The notes: generated by a model from the letters alone, not told the origin. A stretch of DNA of 64,000 nucleotides from Pseudomonas sediminis (GCF_002741105.1 NZ_NIQU01000002.1:496001-560000); one strand, 5' to 3'; positions 9,932-18,611 are shown, numbered from the stretch's first letter. Numbers and translations are program-made.

Positions 9932-11137
9932 ATGTCACTGATCTCCCCCTGGCGTGCCGACTTTCCCGGCATTCTCGCCCTCGCAGCCGAAGGCCAGACC
10001 TACCTGGACAGCGCCGCCACTGCGCAAAAACCGCAGGCGGTGCTGGACGCTTTGCTCGGCTACCTAGCCAGCGGCGTGGCCAACGTGCATCGCGCCCAGC
10101 ATCTGCCAGGCGAGCGCGCCACTCGCGCCTTCGAGGCGACACGCAGCCAGGCGGCGCAGTGGCTGAATGCGGCCCGCGCCGAGGAGATCATCTTTACCCG
10201 CGGCACCACCGAATCATTGAACCTGCTGGCCTACGGCCTGGAGCACTTGCTACAGCCGGGCGAGCAGATCGTCATCAGCGCACTGGAACACCACGCCAAT
10301 CTGCTGCCCTGGCAACAACTGGCCAAGCGTCGCGGCCTGGAACTGGTGATCCTGCCGCTCGATGACGCCGGCAGCATCGACCTGCAACAAGCGGCCCGGC
10401 TGATCGGCACACGCACCCGCCTGCTGGCAGTTTCGCAACTGTCCAACGTACTAGGTCGCTGGCAGCCGCTGGACGAGCTACTGGCACTGGCGCGCACGCA
10501 AGGCGCTCTCACTGTGGTCGACGGCGCTCAGGGCGCGGTGCATGGTCGTCATGACCTGCAAGCGCTGGGCTGCGACTTCTACGTCTGTTCGTCACATAAG
10601 CTCTACGGCCCGGATGGCGTCGGCCTGCTATATGGCCGCCGCGAAGCGTTGGGCCAATTGCAGCACTGGCAATTCGGCGGCGAGATGGTGCTCGACGCCG
10701 ACTACCATGAGGCGCGCTTTCGCCCTGCTCCACTGGGTTTCGAGGCCGGTACACCGGCGGTTTCTGCGGTCATCGCGCTGGGCGCCGCACTGAACTGGCT
10801 GAACGGCCTGGATCACGCAGCCGTGGCACGTCATGAGGCGACCCTGCATGCCGAACTGCTGGCCGGCCTGCAGGCGCGTGACGGTGTTCGCCTGCTGGGC
10901 CAACCCCAATTGGCCCTGGCCAGCTTTTGTGTCGATGGCGTGCATAACGCCGACCTGGCGCACCTGCTCAGCGAACAGGGTATCGCCGTGCGCGCCGGGC
11001 ATCACTGCGCCATGCCGCTGATGAAAGGCCTCGGCCTGAGTGGTGCGATTCGCGTGTCGCTCGGCCTGTACAACGATGGCGAGGACCTGCAGCGCTTCTT
11101 CAGCGCCCTGGATAACGCCCTGGAGCTGTTGCGATGA
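9932..11137 (+). CDS. csdA: Cysteine desulfurase CsdA
   Basis: This 401-residue class V aminotransferase-fold enzyme takes sulfur from cysteine as a persulfide. The PLP lysine is K223 in SSHKLYGPDG and the persulfide cysteine is C359 in GHHCAMPLM, on the short SufS/CsdA-type loop. The partner csdE follows directly, which favours CsdA over SufS. With TcdA encoded at 13.1 kb it would supply the CSD system used for cyclic t6A formation. It lies after the 156-bp inverted-repeat element. Confidence 0.93.
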   Translation: MSLISPWRADFPGILALAAEGQTYLDSAATAQKPQAVLDALLGYLASGVANVHRAQHLPGERATRAFEATRSQAAQWLNAARAEEIIFTRGTTESLNLLAYGLEHLLQPGEQIVISALEHHANLLPWQQLAKRRGLELVILPLDDAGSIDLQQAARLIGTRTRLLAVSQLSNVLGRWQPLDELLALARTQGALTVVDGAQGAVHGRHDLQALGCDFYVCSSHKLYGPDGVGLLYGRREALGQLQHWQFGGEMVLDADYHEARFRPAPLGFEAGTPAVSAVIALGAALNWLNGLDHAAVARHEATLHAELLAGLQARDGVRLLGQPQLALASFCVDGVHNADLAHLLSEQGIAVRAGHHCAMPLMKGLGLSGAIRVSLGLYNDGEDLQRFFSALDNALELLR

Positions 11138-11156
11138 AATGCCGCCAATTGCTCGT

Positions 11157-11220
11157 TGTAGGAGCGGCTTCAGCCGCGAATATCGGTACCCGGACCATCG
11201 CGGCTGAAGCCGCTCCTACA
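11157..11220. repeat. Perfect palindrome between csdA and csdE
   Basis: Two perfectly complementary 23-bp arms (11157-11179 and 11198-11220; core GGAGCGGCTTCAGCCGC) surround an 18-nt loop. It separates two genes that are expected to be co-expressed, so it probably folds in the transcript and may make expression of csdA and csdE uneven. Confidence 0.88.
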
Positions 11221-11240
11221 TGCTACGGGAGTCTCTCGCC

Positions 11241-11654
11241 ATGAGTCTGCCAGTCGCCGCTCAGGAAGCACTGGCAGCCTTTGCCGCCTGCCTCGGCTGG
11301 GAACAGCGCGCGCGCCTGCTGATGCAATGGGGTGAGCGCCTGGCGCCATTGAGCGACGCCGAGCGGGTCGACGAGCACCGTGTGCATGGCTGCGAGAGCC
11401 TGGTCTGGCTGATCGCCGAGCGCAGCGGTGAACATCTGCACTTTCGCGCCAGTAGCGACGCTCGCCTGCTACGCGGCCTGCTTGCCGTATTGCTGGCGCG
11501 GGTCGATGGTCTGCCTCGCGCCGAGCTGGCCAGTGTCGATCTGGTCGACTGGTTCAACCAATTAGGACTGCAAAGACAACTGTCGCCATCACGCAGCAAT
11601 GGTCTCAATGCCGTGCTGCAGCGTATGCGCGAGCTGGCAGGTCGACCAGCCTAA
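11241..11654 (+). CDS. csdE: SufE-like sulfur acceptor CsdE
   Basis: The 137-residue SufE-domain protein has its acceptor cysteine C51 in the family motif HGCESLVWL, and ends with the SRSNGLNAVLQRM helix typical of SufE/CsdE. It accepts persulfide sulfur from CsdA and passes it on. The start at 11241 follows a GGGAGTC site; an ATG at 11220 lies inside the preceding palindrome and is rejected. It is convergent with the DUF1456 gene, only 25 bp apart. Confidence 0.92.
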   Translation: MSLPVAAQEALAAFAACLGWEQRARLLMQWGERLAPLSDAERVDEHRVHGCESLVWLIAERSGEHLHFRASSDARLLRGLLAVLLARVDGLPRAELASVDLVDWFNQLGLQRQLSPSRSNGLNAVLQRMRELAGRPA

Positions 11655-11679
11655 GCCGCACTCTTCGCGGGCGAAGCGG

Positions 11680-12150
11680 TCAGGCGCCTTTGCCCCGCTC
11701 ACGCAAGGTCAAACCCCGCAGGAAATTGCGCAGAATCTGGTCGCCGCACTCGCGAAAATGCTTGTGCCCCGGAGCCCGGAACAGCGCGCTGAGCTCGGTC
11801 TTGGTCATCGGCAGGTCAGCCGCTTGCAGAATGGACTGAATATCATCGTCACGCAGCTCGAAGGCCACGCGCAGCTTCTTCAGGATCAGGTTGTTGGTCA
11901 GACGCTTTTCCACCGGCAAGCGCGGCCGGCTGTCGTCCTTGCCACGCTTGTGGAACACCAGCCCTTCGAGCACGTGCGCCAACAGCACATCGTTGCACGA
12001 GCGATAGCCTGGCTCGTCCTCGTGCAACAGACAGGCCGAGATCAAACCCGGCTCGACGGGATAATCCGCCAACCGGCAGAGGTCTTCCAGCTTGGCGTCG
12101 CTGACGTCTAACAGATAGCGCAGGCTGCGCAGTACATCGTTATTGAGCAT
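11680..12150 (-). CDS. DUF1456 (YehS-like) protein
   Basis: This 156-residue protein shows the two-repeat architecture of DUF1456: MLNNDVLRSLRYLLDVSDAKLEDLC at the N-terminus is echoed by LILKKLRVAFELRDDDIQSIL at the centre. Function is unknown in E. coli YehS and here. The start at 12150 gives the family N-terminus MLNNDVLR; a longer frame exists upstream. No membrane segment or signal is visible, so it is probably cytoplasmic. It lies downstream of the periplasmic binding protein gene, same strand, with a 38-bp gap. Confidence 0.88.
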   Translation of the reverse strand: MLNNDVLRSLRYLLDVSDAKLEDLCRLADYPVEPGLISACLLHEDEPGYRSCNDVLLAHVLEGLVFHKRGKDDSRPRLPVEKRLTNNLILKKLRVAFELRDDDIQSILQAADLPMTKTELSALFRAPGHKHFRECGDQILRNFLRGLTLRERGKGA

Positions 12151-12188
12151 GCAAAAGACTCTTGAGAACGGAATTCGGCGAGTGCCGT

Positions 12189-13031
12189 TCAATCTCGCGC
12201 CAGCGGAGTTGACTGGCTGGGTTTCCAGTCATCGGCATCGCCGGAGTTGAGTGCCTGCTGCAGTCGCTGCAGATCACCACGGTTGGCGAACTCACGCAGC
12301 CCGGCATTGAACTTGCGCAACAGCATGACACTTTCCGGATCGTCCTTACGAAACAACAGGCGCAAAGGCTCTGTATTAAGCTGACGCGGATGGTGAATGA
12401 TGTTACCGCCGTCTTTTGGAAACAGCCGGCGCAACATGGCGTAACCCACCGCACGATCCTGCGGGTGCAAGTCGATGCGCCCCAGTTCAAGCAGACGGAA
12501 GCTGGTGTCTTCCTTGCCATTTTGCTCGACGTTGAGCCGACCGGCCTGCAACGCTGCATCGAACGCCGGGCCGTAGGAGTAACCCAGAGTCGTGCCAATA
12601 CGGTAGCTCAGTAAATCCTCGACCGTGGTCCAGTCGAACGCCTGCTCGCGACGATGGAACAGGACGATCTCTCCGCGCACCAGCGTGTCGCTACAAATCC
12701 CATAGTTGAGCCGGCTGGGCGTACAACTGTAGGGCATGATCGCGTGCAACTGTCCCTGCTGCAGCATCAGCACGTTGCGGTCCCAGGGACGAAAGACGTA
12801 CTCGACCTGATAGCCCGCCTCAGCAAAGACCGCGCTGATCAGACGCGCCAGAGCACCACCATCACTGCGCTGCTGATCGACGTAAGGCGCCCAGTCGCCG
12901 GTACCGATAAACAACTTCTGAGGTTCAGCCTGAACCGGTCCCATCGCCACCCACAACAAAGGCAACGTCAGGGAGGCGAACATCCGTGCCCAGCGTCTTT
13001 TCAGAGAGACGCTACAAAACAGGTACGACAC
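12189..13031 (-). CDS. Periplasmic solute-binding protein, family 3 type
   Basis: This 280-residue protein has a basic then hydrophobic N-terminus ending in PVQAEP, a likely Sec signal cleaved near residue 35, followed by an SBP_bac_3-like fold (GTGDWAPYVDQQRSDGGALARLISAVFAEAGYQVEYVFRPWDR). No permease or ATPase gene is adjacent. Such orphan family 3 proteins in Pseudomonas are usually of unknown ligand; some act as sensor or scavenging proteins rather than transporter parts. A start at the internal Met 17 is possible. Confidence 0.8.
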   Translation of the reverse strand: MSYLFCSVSLKRRWARMFASLTLPLLWVAMGPVQAEPQKLFIGTGDWAPYVDQQRSDGGALARLISAVFAEAGYQVEYVFRPWDRNVLMLQQGQLHAIMPYSCTPSRLNYGICSDTLVRGEIVLFHRREQAFDWTTVEDLLSYRIGTTLGYSYGPAFDAALQAGRLNVEQNGKEDTSFRLLELGRIDLHPQDRAVGYAMLRRLFPKDGGNIIHHPRQLNTEPLRLLFRKDDPESVMLLRKFNAGLREFANRGDLQRLQQALNSGDADDWKPSQSTPLARD

Positions 13032-13134
13032 AAATCACCTCTGATACGAATCATCTACGACCTATCCCTGTCAGCTACGGCAACCTCTCCGTTATCGCCC
13101 CAGCATAGTCAAACGAAGCATGGCCGGGGATTTT

Positions 13135-13944
13135 TCAAGCCTTGGGCAAACGCTCCGCCGGGCGGCGAGCCCCGGCCACCAGCTTGTCCACCAACTTGGC
13201 CGCTGCGGCCATACCGAAGCTGGCGGTGACCATCATCACCGCACCGAAACCACCAGCGCAGTCAAGGCGCACGCCTTCTCCGACGAACCCCTTGGCCTGG
13301 CAGACCGTGCCGTCCGGCTTGGGATAGCGCAACTGCTCGGTGGAAAACACGCAGGGCACGCTGTAGGTGCGCCCCGGTGTACGAGAGAAGCCGTAATCGC
13401 GACGCAGCATGCTGCGCACCTTGGCCGCCAGCGGGTCATTGAAGGTCTTGTTCAGATCGGTGACCTGAATCTGCGTCGGGTCGACCTGCCCGCCTGCCCC
13501 ACCGGTAGTAACGATCTGAATCTTGCGCCGCTTGCACCAGGCGATCAGCGCCGCCTTGGCCGGCACGCTGTCGATGCAATCGATAACCCCGTCGAGCTGC
13601 TCGGTGATGTACTCGGCCATGGTTTCGCGAGTGACGAAATCTGCCACCGCATGCACCACGCAGGCCGGGTTGATGGCGCGGATGCGCGCGGCCATCTCAT
13701 CGACCTTGGCCTTGCCTACCGCGCCTTCGACGGCATGCACCTGGCGATTGGTGTTGGTAATGCAGACGTCGTCCAGGTCGAACAGGGAGATCTCGCCCAC
13801 GCCCGAGCGCGCCAGCGCCTCGGCCGCCCAGGAGCCGACCCCGCCGATGCCGACTACCGCCACATGCGCGGCCGCCAGGCGTTGATAGCCTTCCTGGCCG
13901 TAGAGCCGGGCTATGCCGCCGAAGCGTTGATCGTCTGTACTCAT
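13135..13944 (-). CDS. tcdA: tRNA cyclic t6A37 synthase (dehydratase) TcdA
   Basis: This 269-residue E1/MoeB/ThiF-like enzyme has the ATP-binding GIGGVGSWAAE motif at 32-42 and the DLDDVCITNTNRQ nucleotide/Mg segment. It activates the t6A carboxylate with ATP to close the cyclic form at tRNA position 37. In E. coli it forms a gene and functional set with csdA and csdE, both present 2-3 kb away here. The start at 13944 (MSTDDQRFGG) follows a G-rich GGGGGGAG site. It is read away from dapE, and a MITE-like element sits between the two promoters. Confidence 0.93.
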   Translation of the reverse strand: MSTDDQRFGGIARLYGQEGYQRLAAAHVAVVGIGGVGSWAAEALARSGVGEISLFDLDDVCITNTNRQVHAVEGAVGKAKVDEMAARIRAINPACVVHAVADFVTRETMAEYITEQLDGVIDCIDSVPAKAALIAWCKRRKIQIVTTGGAGGQVDPTQIQVTDLNKTFNDPLAAKVRSMLRRDYGFSRTPGRTYSVPCVFSTEQLRYPKPDGTVCQAKGFVGEGVRLDCAGGFGAVMMVTASFGMAAAAKLVDKLVAGARRPAERLPKA

Positions 13945-13954
13945 CTCCCCCCCC

Positions 13955-14102
13955 TGAAGGGCGCCTCTAAAAACGTAAGCGAGGCAGCCAGTGCAAGGCA
14001 AAAACAGGCGAAAAAGCGCAGTTTACGTGCTGTAAATGAGCATTTTGAGCCTGTTTTTAACGCAGCGATGGCAACGCAGGTAGTTTTTAGAGATGCCCTG
14101 AA
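13955..14102. mobile_element. MITE-like element with 16-bp terminal inverted repeats
   Basis: Terminal inverted repeats GGGCGCCTCTAAAAAC (13959-13974) and GTTTTTAGAGATGCCC (14083-14098) match at 14 of 16 positions. The 140-bp unit is flanked by a 4-bp direct repeat TGAA (13955-13958 and 14099-14102), as expected from transposition. A second inverted pair, AAAAACAGGC and GCCTGTTTTT, lies inside. There is no coding capacity, so it would depend on a transposase elsewhere. It sits between the divergent genes tcdA and dapE. Confidence 0.75.
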
Positions 14103-14288
14103 CGAAGCGGCGCATTATAGAGATAGCCACCTGCCCACCCAAGCCCGTCATGCCGGTCAGCCGTCGGCCAGTCGCAGCAGGCGACTTTTATGGCGAAGAT
14201 GCCGTACGGCGCGCCTTATCACCTGATCGGTAACGACTTTTGCTTTAAGATGGCCAGCCTTCACGCTAGCTGTCGTACCGGAGCCATC

Positions 14289-15431
14289 ATGACCGCCCCC
14301 CTCACCCCGACCCTGGACCTCGCCTTCGACCTGATCCGCCGCCCGTCCGTGACCCCGGTCGACGAAGGCTGTCAGGAGCTGATGATGCGCCGCCTGGCCG
14401 CCTGCGGCTTCGAGGTCGAGCACATGCGTATCGAAGAGGTGGAGAATTTCTGGGCCAAGCGCGGGGGTGACGGCCCGGTACTGTGCTTCGCCGGCCACAC
14501 CGATGTGGTGCCAACCGGCCCGCTGGACGCCTGGCAGTACCAGCCGTTCGATGTGCGCTTGGATGAAGACGGCATGCTCTGCGGCCGTGGCGCAGCGGAC
14601 ATGAAAGGCAGCCTGGCGAGCATGATCATCGCCGTGGAGCGTTTCGTCGCCGACTACCCAGAGCACAAGGGCGCCATCAGCTTTCTTATCACCAGCGATG
14701 AAGAAGGCCCGGCCCAGCACGGCACCAAAGCCGTGGTCGAGCGCCTGCGCGACCGCAGCGAGCGCCTGGACTGGTGCATCGTCGGCGAACCGTCGAGCAC
14801 CACCCTGCTCGGTGACGTGGTCAAGAACGGCCGCCGCGGCTCGCTCGGTTGCACCCTGACCGTGTACGGCAAGCAAGGCCACGTCGCCTACCCGCACCTG
14901 GCGAAGAACCCGATTCATCTGGCCGCTCCGGCGCTGGCTGAACTGGCCGCCGAGCACTGGGATCACGGCAACGACTACTTCCCGCCGACCAGCTTCCAGG
15001 TGTCCAACCTCAATTCCGGCACCGGTGCGACCAACGTCATCCCCGGCGAGCTGAAAGCGGTGTTCAACTTCCGCTTCTCCACCGAATCTACCGTCGAAGG
15101 TCTGCAGCAGCGCGTCACCGCCATCCTCGACAAGCATGGACTGGACTACCACCTGGAGTGGGCGCTGTCCGGCCTGCCCTTCCTTACCCAGCCGGGCGAT
15201 CTGCTGGACGCCGTGGCCGCCAGCATCAAGGCCGTCACCGGCCGCGACACCACGCCGTCGACCAGTGGCGGCACCTCCGACGGGCGCTTCATCGCCACCC
15301 TGGGCACCCAGGTGGTCGAACTCGGCCCGGTCAACGCCACCATCCACCAGATCAACGAGCGTGTACTGGCCAGCGATCTGGACCTGCTCACCGAGGTTTA
15401 CTACCAAACCATGGTGAAGTTGCTGGCATGA
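14289..15431 (+). CDS. dapE: Succinyl-diaminopimelate desuccinylase
   Basis: DapE hydrolyses N-succinyl-LL-DAP to LL-DAP and succinate. The 380-residue M20 peptidase-fold enzyme has the metal-ligand motif FAGHTDVVP (H70, catalytic D72), the bridging Asp in GRGAADMKG, the catalytic Glu in SDEEGPA and the dimerisation-domain His segment ([10 protein letters not shown]). The start at 14289 gives the standard N-terminus [20 protein letters not shown]; the frame is open 99 bp further upstream without family similarity. Its stop overlaps the rlmA start (ATGA), implying coupled translation. Confidence 0.96.
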   Translation: MTAPLTPTLDLAFDLIRRPSVTPVDEGCQELMMRRLAACGFEVEHMRIEEVENFWAKRGGDGPVLCFAGHTDVVPTGPLDAWQYQPFDVRLDEDGMLCGRGAADMKGSLASMIIAVERFVADYPEHKGAISFLITSDEEGPAQHGTKAVVERLRDRSERLDWCIVGEPSSTTLLGDVVKNGRRGSLGCTLTVYGKQGHVAYPHLAKNPIHLAAPALAELAAEHWDHGNDYFPPTSFQVSNLNSGTGATNVIPGELKAVFNFRFSTESTVEGLQQRVTAILDKHGLDYHLEWALSGLPFLTQPGDLLDAVAASIKAVTGRDTTPSTSGGTSDGRFIATLGTQVVELGPVNATIHQINERVLASDLDLLTEVYYQTMVKLLA

Positions 15432-16255
15432 GCCTGATCTGCCCCATCTGCCAGACATCGCTGGAGCCGAGTGACAGCGGTCTGATCTGCAGCAACCGGC
15501 ACAGCTTCGACCGCGCTCGCCAGGGGTACTACAACCTGCTGCCGGTGCAACACAAGAACAGTCGCGACCCCGGCGACAACGCCGCCATGGTCGAGGCCCG
15601 CCGGCGTTTTCTCGACGCTGGCCACTATGCACCGCTGGCTGCTCGTCTGGCCGCACTGGCTGCCGACTACAAGCCGGTGCGCTGGCTGGATATCGGCTGC
15701 GGCGAGGGTTACTACACTGAACAGATCGCCCGTGGCCTGCCGGCGGCCGACGGTTATGCCCTGGACATCTCTCGTGAGGCGGTCAAACGCGCGTGCAAAC
15801 GTGCTCCGCAGTTGAACTGGCTGGTGGCGAGCATGGCCCGCGTGCCCTTGGCCGATGCCAGTTGCAGCCTGCTCGCCAGCGTCTTCAGCCCACTCGACTG
15901 GAACGAGGCCAAACGCCTGCTCGCCCCAGGTGGCGGCCTGCTGCGTATGGGCCCAACCCGTGGCCACCTGATGGAGCTGCGGCAGAAGCTGTACGACGAA
16001 GTCCGTGACTACGACGACGAGAAGCACCTGGCGCTGATTCCGCCCGGCATGCACTTGGCCCACAGCGAGACCCTCGAATTCCCGCTGCATCTGGCCGACG
16101 CACAGGCTCGCGCCGACCTGCTAGCCATGACCCCGCACGGCTGGCGCGCCAGTGCCGAACGCCGCGAAGCGGTCATCGCCGAGCCCTTCGATGTCACCGT
16201 TTCAATCCGCTACGATTGGATCACCAAAACCCAGAGCCCACGCTCTCAGGACTGA
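15428..16255 (+). CDS. rlmA: 23S rRNA (guanine-N1)-methyltransferase RlmA type
   Basis: This 275-residue protein starts with a zinc-finger C5-x2-C8...C21-x3-H25 (CPIC...CSNRH) and has the SAM-binding motif [13 protein letters not shown] at 87-99. These are the two hallmarks of RlmA(I), which methylates N1 of G745 in 23S rRNA helix 35. The ATG overlaps the dapE stop by 4 nt. The open frame continues far upstream inside dapE, but that is a shadow. A paralogue with G748 specificity (RlmA(II)) is a Gram-positive alternative and less likely. Confidence 0.9.
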   Translation: MSLICPICQTSLEPSDSGLICSNRHSFDRARQGYYNLLPVQHKNSRDPGDNAAMVEARRRFLDAGHYAPLAARLAALAADYKPVRWLDIGCGEGYYTEQIARGLPAADGYALDISREAVKRACKRAPQLNWLVASMARVPLADASCSLLASVFSPLDWNEAKRLLAPGGGLLRMGPTRGHLMELRQKLYDEVRDYDDEKHLALIPPGMHLAHSETLEFPLHLADAQARADLLAMTPHGWRASAERREAVIAEPFDVTVSIRYDWITKTQSPRSQD

Positions 16256-16260
16256 AAGCC

Positions 16261-16635
16261 ATGCGCCAACCCGACATCGAGATCTACCTCAAAGACGCCG
16301 AACGCGACGCCGTGGCTCAGTGGCTGGGCGAAGCCCTGGGCCCGTGCAGCGACTGGCAGCAAAAGGGCCAGACCTTCAAATGCAAGGCCGGTGACGTGCC
16401 GGTGACCTGGCTGCCGAAAGCCGTGGGCAAATGGCACAGCCTGTACCTGGAAAGCGACGCCACGCCCTGGGCCGACGACCTGGCCTGCGCCCGCGCCGCC
16501 CATGCCGCGCTCGGCGTGCAAGTGCGCTGCGCACCGGGCACCTGGGTAGAAGATGAAAGCGATGAGGAAGCCGATCGCTGGATCAAGGTCGACGCCGATG
16601 GTGAAACCGAGATCGTCTGGCGTACTGATCAATAG
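16261..16635 (+). CDS. Conserved hypothetical acidic protein
   Basis: This 124-residue protein is acidic, has no signal or membrane segment and starts MRQPDIEIYLKDAERDAVAQWL five bases after the rlmA stop, so it is very likely the last gene of the dapE-rlmA operon. It contains many Trp residues (WLGEALG, GKWHSLY, EIVW) and a C-terminal acidic stretch (EDESDEEADRW). I recognise it only as a Pseudomonas-conserved protein and cannot assign a function. A terminator-like hairpin follows at 16660. Confidence 0.75.
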   Translation: MRQPDIEIYLKDAERDAVAQWLGEALGPCSDWQQKGQTFKCKAGDVPVTWLPKAVGKWHSLYLESDATPWADDLACARAAHAALGVQVRCAPGTWVEDESDEEADRWIKVDADGETEIVWRTDQ

Positions 16636-16658
16636 CGGCCGCAAGGCGGCCATCTGAT

Positions 16659-16712
16659 GACCCTCTCCCGCTTGCGGGAGAGGGTGCCCGAAGGGCGGGA
16701 GAGGGTAAGGGG
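16659..16712. terminator. Hairpin repeat after the dapE operon
   Basis: A 12-bp perfect stem (ACCCTCTCCCGC, 16660-16671, with its complement at 16674-16685) has a 2-nt loop, followed by a further GGGAGAGGG copy. It belongs to the 'CCCTCTCCC' repeat group also at 32401 and 32464. No T tract follows, so it is a possible terminator or mRNA end-stabiliser rather than a classical intrinsic terminator. Confidence 0.6.
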
Positions 16713-16824
16713 TCTCGCGCTACGAGCTTTCTGAGTCGACAGCTAATCTAGGCGGCACCACCTAATATAGCTTCGCCCCGGGGCGGGGCTCCAACGCAAG
16801 GCTGTGCGGGGTCATTATCGTCGC

Positions 16825-16882
16825 CGTAGCCCGGATGAAATCCGGGAGATCAGCGCATTTCCCGGATTCCATCCGGGTCACA
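16825..16882. repeat. GTAGCCCGGAT REP-type palindrome
   Basis: The arms begin GTAGCCCGGATGAAATCCGGG and end CCCGGATTCCATCCGGG. The right arm has drifted (GGGTCAC instead of GGGCTAC). It lies between the dapE operon end and the cold-shock gene terminator, in a 330-bp stretch with no gene. Confidence 0.8.
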
Positions 16883-16920
16883 GTGATCCAGGCCCTAGTG
16901 GCCCAAGATACGCCATAAAC

Positions 16921-16949
16921 AACAAGGCCCGTCATCGACGGGCCTTGTT
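16921..16949 (-). terminator. Intrinsic terminator of the cold-shock gene
   Basis: On the minus strand a perfect 13-bp stem (AACAAGGCCCGTC and complement) with a 3-nt loop lies 18 bp after the csp stop and is followed by GTTTAT. It is a convincing Rho-independent terminator. Confidence 0.85.
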
Positions 16950-16966
16950 GTATGTCGAGCAGGAGC

Positions 16967-17176
16967 TCAGACCGCGGAGACGTCTTCCGCCTGCAGGCCT
17001 TTCTGGCCCTGGGTCACACCGAACTCGACCTTCTGGCCTTCGACCAGAGTGCGGTGGCCGTCGCCACGAATAGCGCGGTAGTGAACGAATACGTCCGGGC
17101 CGCTTTCGCGCTGAATGAACCCGTAACCCTTGGAATCATTGAACCATTTGACGGTTCCCGTCTCACGATCTGCCAT
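16967..17176 (-). CDS. Cold-shock domain protein (CspA family)
   Basis: This 69-residue single OB-fold protein binds single-stranded RNA and acts as an RNA chaperone. RNP1 (KGYGFI, 16-21) and RNP2 (VFVHY, 29-33) are both intact, and [22 protein letters not shown] is a typical Pseudomonas Csp start. The start at 17176 is set by family length and the GGAGAAG site upstream. A candidate sigma70 promoter lies about 150 bp upstream, giving a long 5' leader as in cspA-type genes. Whether it is cold-induced or constitutive cannot be told from sequence. Confidence 0.93.
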   Translation of the reverse strand: MADRETGTVKWFNDSKGYGFIQRESGPDVFVHYRAIRGDGHRTLVEGQKVEFGVTQGQKGLQAEDVSAV

Positions 17177-17352
17177 TACCAACTTCTCCAAACTCGCTAT
17201 GTTTTTATTGTCCCGAAGGCGCTTTGACGGCTCGGTAAAAACGTTCTTCTCAGCGTTCGCCACCCCCGGCAATCGAGCATGGAGCAGGTCAAGCGATTCG
17301 CGTTCTTGCTGCAGCCGAAGGCCGAGTATAAAGCATGAATTGTGGCTGAAAA
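17177..17352 (-). promoter_or_regulatory. Long leader and candidate promoter of the cold-shock gene
   Basis: On the minus strand a -35-like TTTTCA (17347-17352) and a -10 TATACT (17325-17330) are 16 bp apart, placing the transcription start near 17318 and giving an untranslated leader of about 140 nt. Long structured leaders are known to control cspA-type mRNAs. Confidence 0.55.
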
Positions 17353-17356
17353 GCAC

Positions 17357-17735
17357 TTTTTCAAAACCGCCAAGAACCCAGAAGATATGCAGGTTACAGC
17401 TTGTTTTATGAGCTTTTGACTAACAGATCGCGCAACTTCTTAAACAGCCATTGCGCCTGAATCAGGCGCCAGACGACACGCTAGCCAAGTACCTGCCAAT
17501 ACTGCTCAGCCTGCTCGCTCATCGAGGGCCTGTTCACCAAAACCAATAGACTCAGTGGCTGCACCGGCCCCAGCCTGAATCAACTGCGCGAGCGCACAGC
17601 GTCGTGACCTCTTCGAGGATATGGTTACCGGGATGAAATGGCGCACAGGTTGGAATCTCCATCCCGACTGCGTCCAACGTCTTCGCTTTGACGCTATGCT
17701 CTCCCCCGCTCATACCAACAAGGACGTAAACACCG
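17357..17735. other. Intergenic stretch without a supported gene
   Basis: No complete gene is visible. The part around 17430-17550 reads as a 40-residue open stretch on the plus strand (QIAQLLKQPLRLNQAPDDTL...) and as a broken frame on the minus strand with one in-frame stop. This may be the decayed end of a lost gene, but I cannot name a family. The remainder is upstream DNA of the 17736 gene. Confidence 0.4.
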
Positions 17736-18128
17736 ATGGACTTCATTGCACGCAATTTCAGATGGCTGATGCTGCTATCTGGCGTTCTCACAGCGACCAT
17801 GTTCTACGGCCTGTTCGCTCCACAGGAGGCGCTGCAGTCGATGTTTGGCGCATCCTTCGACGGGCAGTTGCAATCCTTGGTCGTTCGCAGTTGGTCGGCG
17901 CTGATCGGGTTGATGGGCATGCTGCTGATCTATGGCGCGCTGAGCCCGAAGCATCGGGTTCCCTGTGCCGTCATTGCCGCGCTGAGCAAGGCCATCTTCG
18001 TGTCGCTGTTGCTGATCCATGGCCAGAACTACCTGAGCAAGGCCGCGCCCGCCGTCGCCCTGGATCTGCTGGTGATCGCCTTTACCCTGCTGTTTCTGCT
18101 GGCCGTGCAAAAGCGGCGCAGCGCTTGA
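17736..18128 (+). CDS. Small four-helix membrane protein
   Basis: This 130-residue protein has about four hydrophobic helices (around residues 8-28, 48-70, 78-96 and 103-124) and ends in basic residues, indicating an inner-membrane protein with its C-terminus inside. It begins MDFIARNFRWLMLLSGVLTATM. I do not recognise a characterised family. It is followed 10 bp later by another small membrane protein of similar size and layout, so the two are probably an operon and may act together. Confidence 0.7.
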   Translation: MDFIARNFRWLMLLSGVLTATMFYGLFAPQEALQSMFGASFDGQLQSLVVRSWSALIGLMGMLLIYGALSPKHRVPCAVIAALSKAIFVSLLLIHGQNYLSKAAPAVALDLLVIAFTLLFLLAVQKRRSA

Positions 18129-18138
18129 GGCGGGCCCC

Positions 18139-18555
18139 ATGGGAATGATCAGGCATATCCTCTGGCTGGACTGCATGGCCGCAGCAGTCTCGGGGGTTCT
18201 CGTGCTGTCGTTCGCCGCCTGGTTGAGCGAGTGGTATGCCCTGCCCCGCGAGCTGCTGAGCTTCATCGGCGCGGTCAATATCGCCTATGCCTGCTTTTCC
18301 TTTTCGCTGGCGATTCATGTGCGGCGCTACGAAGCGCTGATCAAGCTGCTGGCAGTGGCCAACGGATTCTGGGCGTTGGTATGCCTTGGCATCGCTGCCG
18401 CCTTTGCCCCGATCATGACGCTACCGGGGTTTTTCCATGTGCTCGGCGAGGCTGCGTTCGTCGCAGGCTTGGGCATACTGGAGTGGAAATGGCGCAGGCA
18501 GCTGCTGGTGGCTGGCGAACAGGGCGTTTCGACTCAGCCTGTCGCGGACCAGTAG
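18139..18555 (+). CDS. Small four-helix membrane protein, second of a pair
   Basis: The 138-residue protein starts MGMIRHILWLDCMAAAVSGVLVL and has about four hydrophobic segments (10-30, 40-60, 68-90 and 100-116), then a soluble tail. The start is 10 bp after the previous stop. The central helices carry YACFSFSLAIHVRRYEALIKLLAVANGFW. No function can be assigned. It is convergent with the cyclase gene, ending 56 bp before that gene's stop. Confidence 0.72.
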   Translation: MGMIRHILWLDCMAAAVSGVLVLSFAAWLSEWYALPRELLSFIGAVNIAYACFSFSLAIHVRRYEALIKLLAVANGFWALVCLGIAAAFAPIMTLPGFFHVLGEAAFVAGLGILEWKWRRQLLVAGEQGVSTQPVADQ

Positions 18556-18611
18556 CCGTCCAAGGTACTCAGGCGAAGATCCGTAGATGGCTGTTCAAGC
18601 CATCATCAACC

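Noticed and set aside
14157..15656. 499-codon open frame antisense to dapE and the rlmA start
   Set aside because: It covers two well-supported genes and has shadow-like composition.
17430..17570. Possible remnant of a regulator gene between the cold-shock gene and 17736
   Set aside because: The open stretch is only about 40 codons, with an in-frame stop on the other strand; no family could be named, so it is not called a pseudogene.
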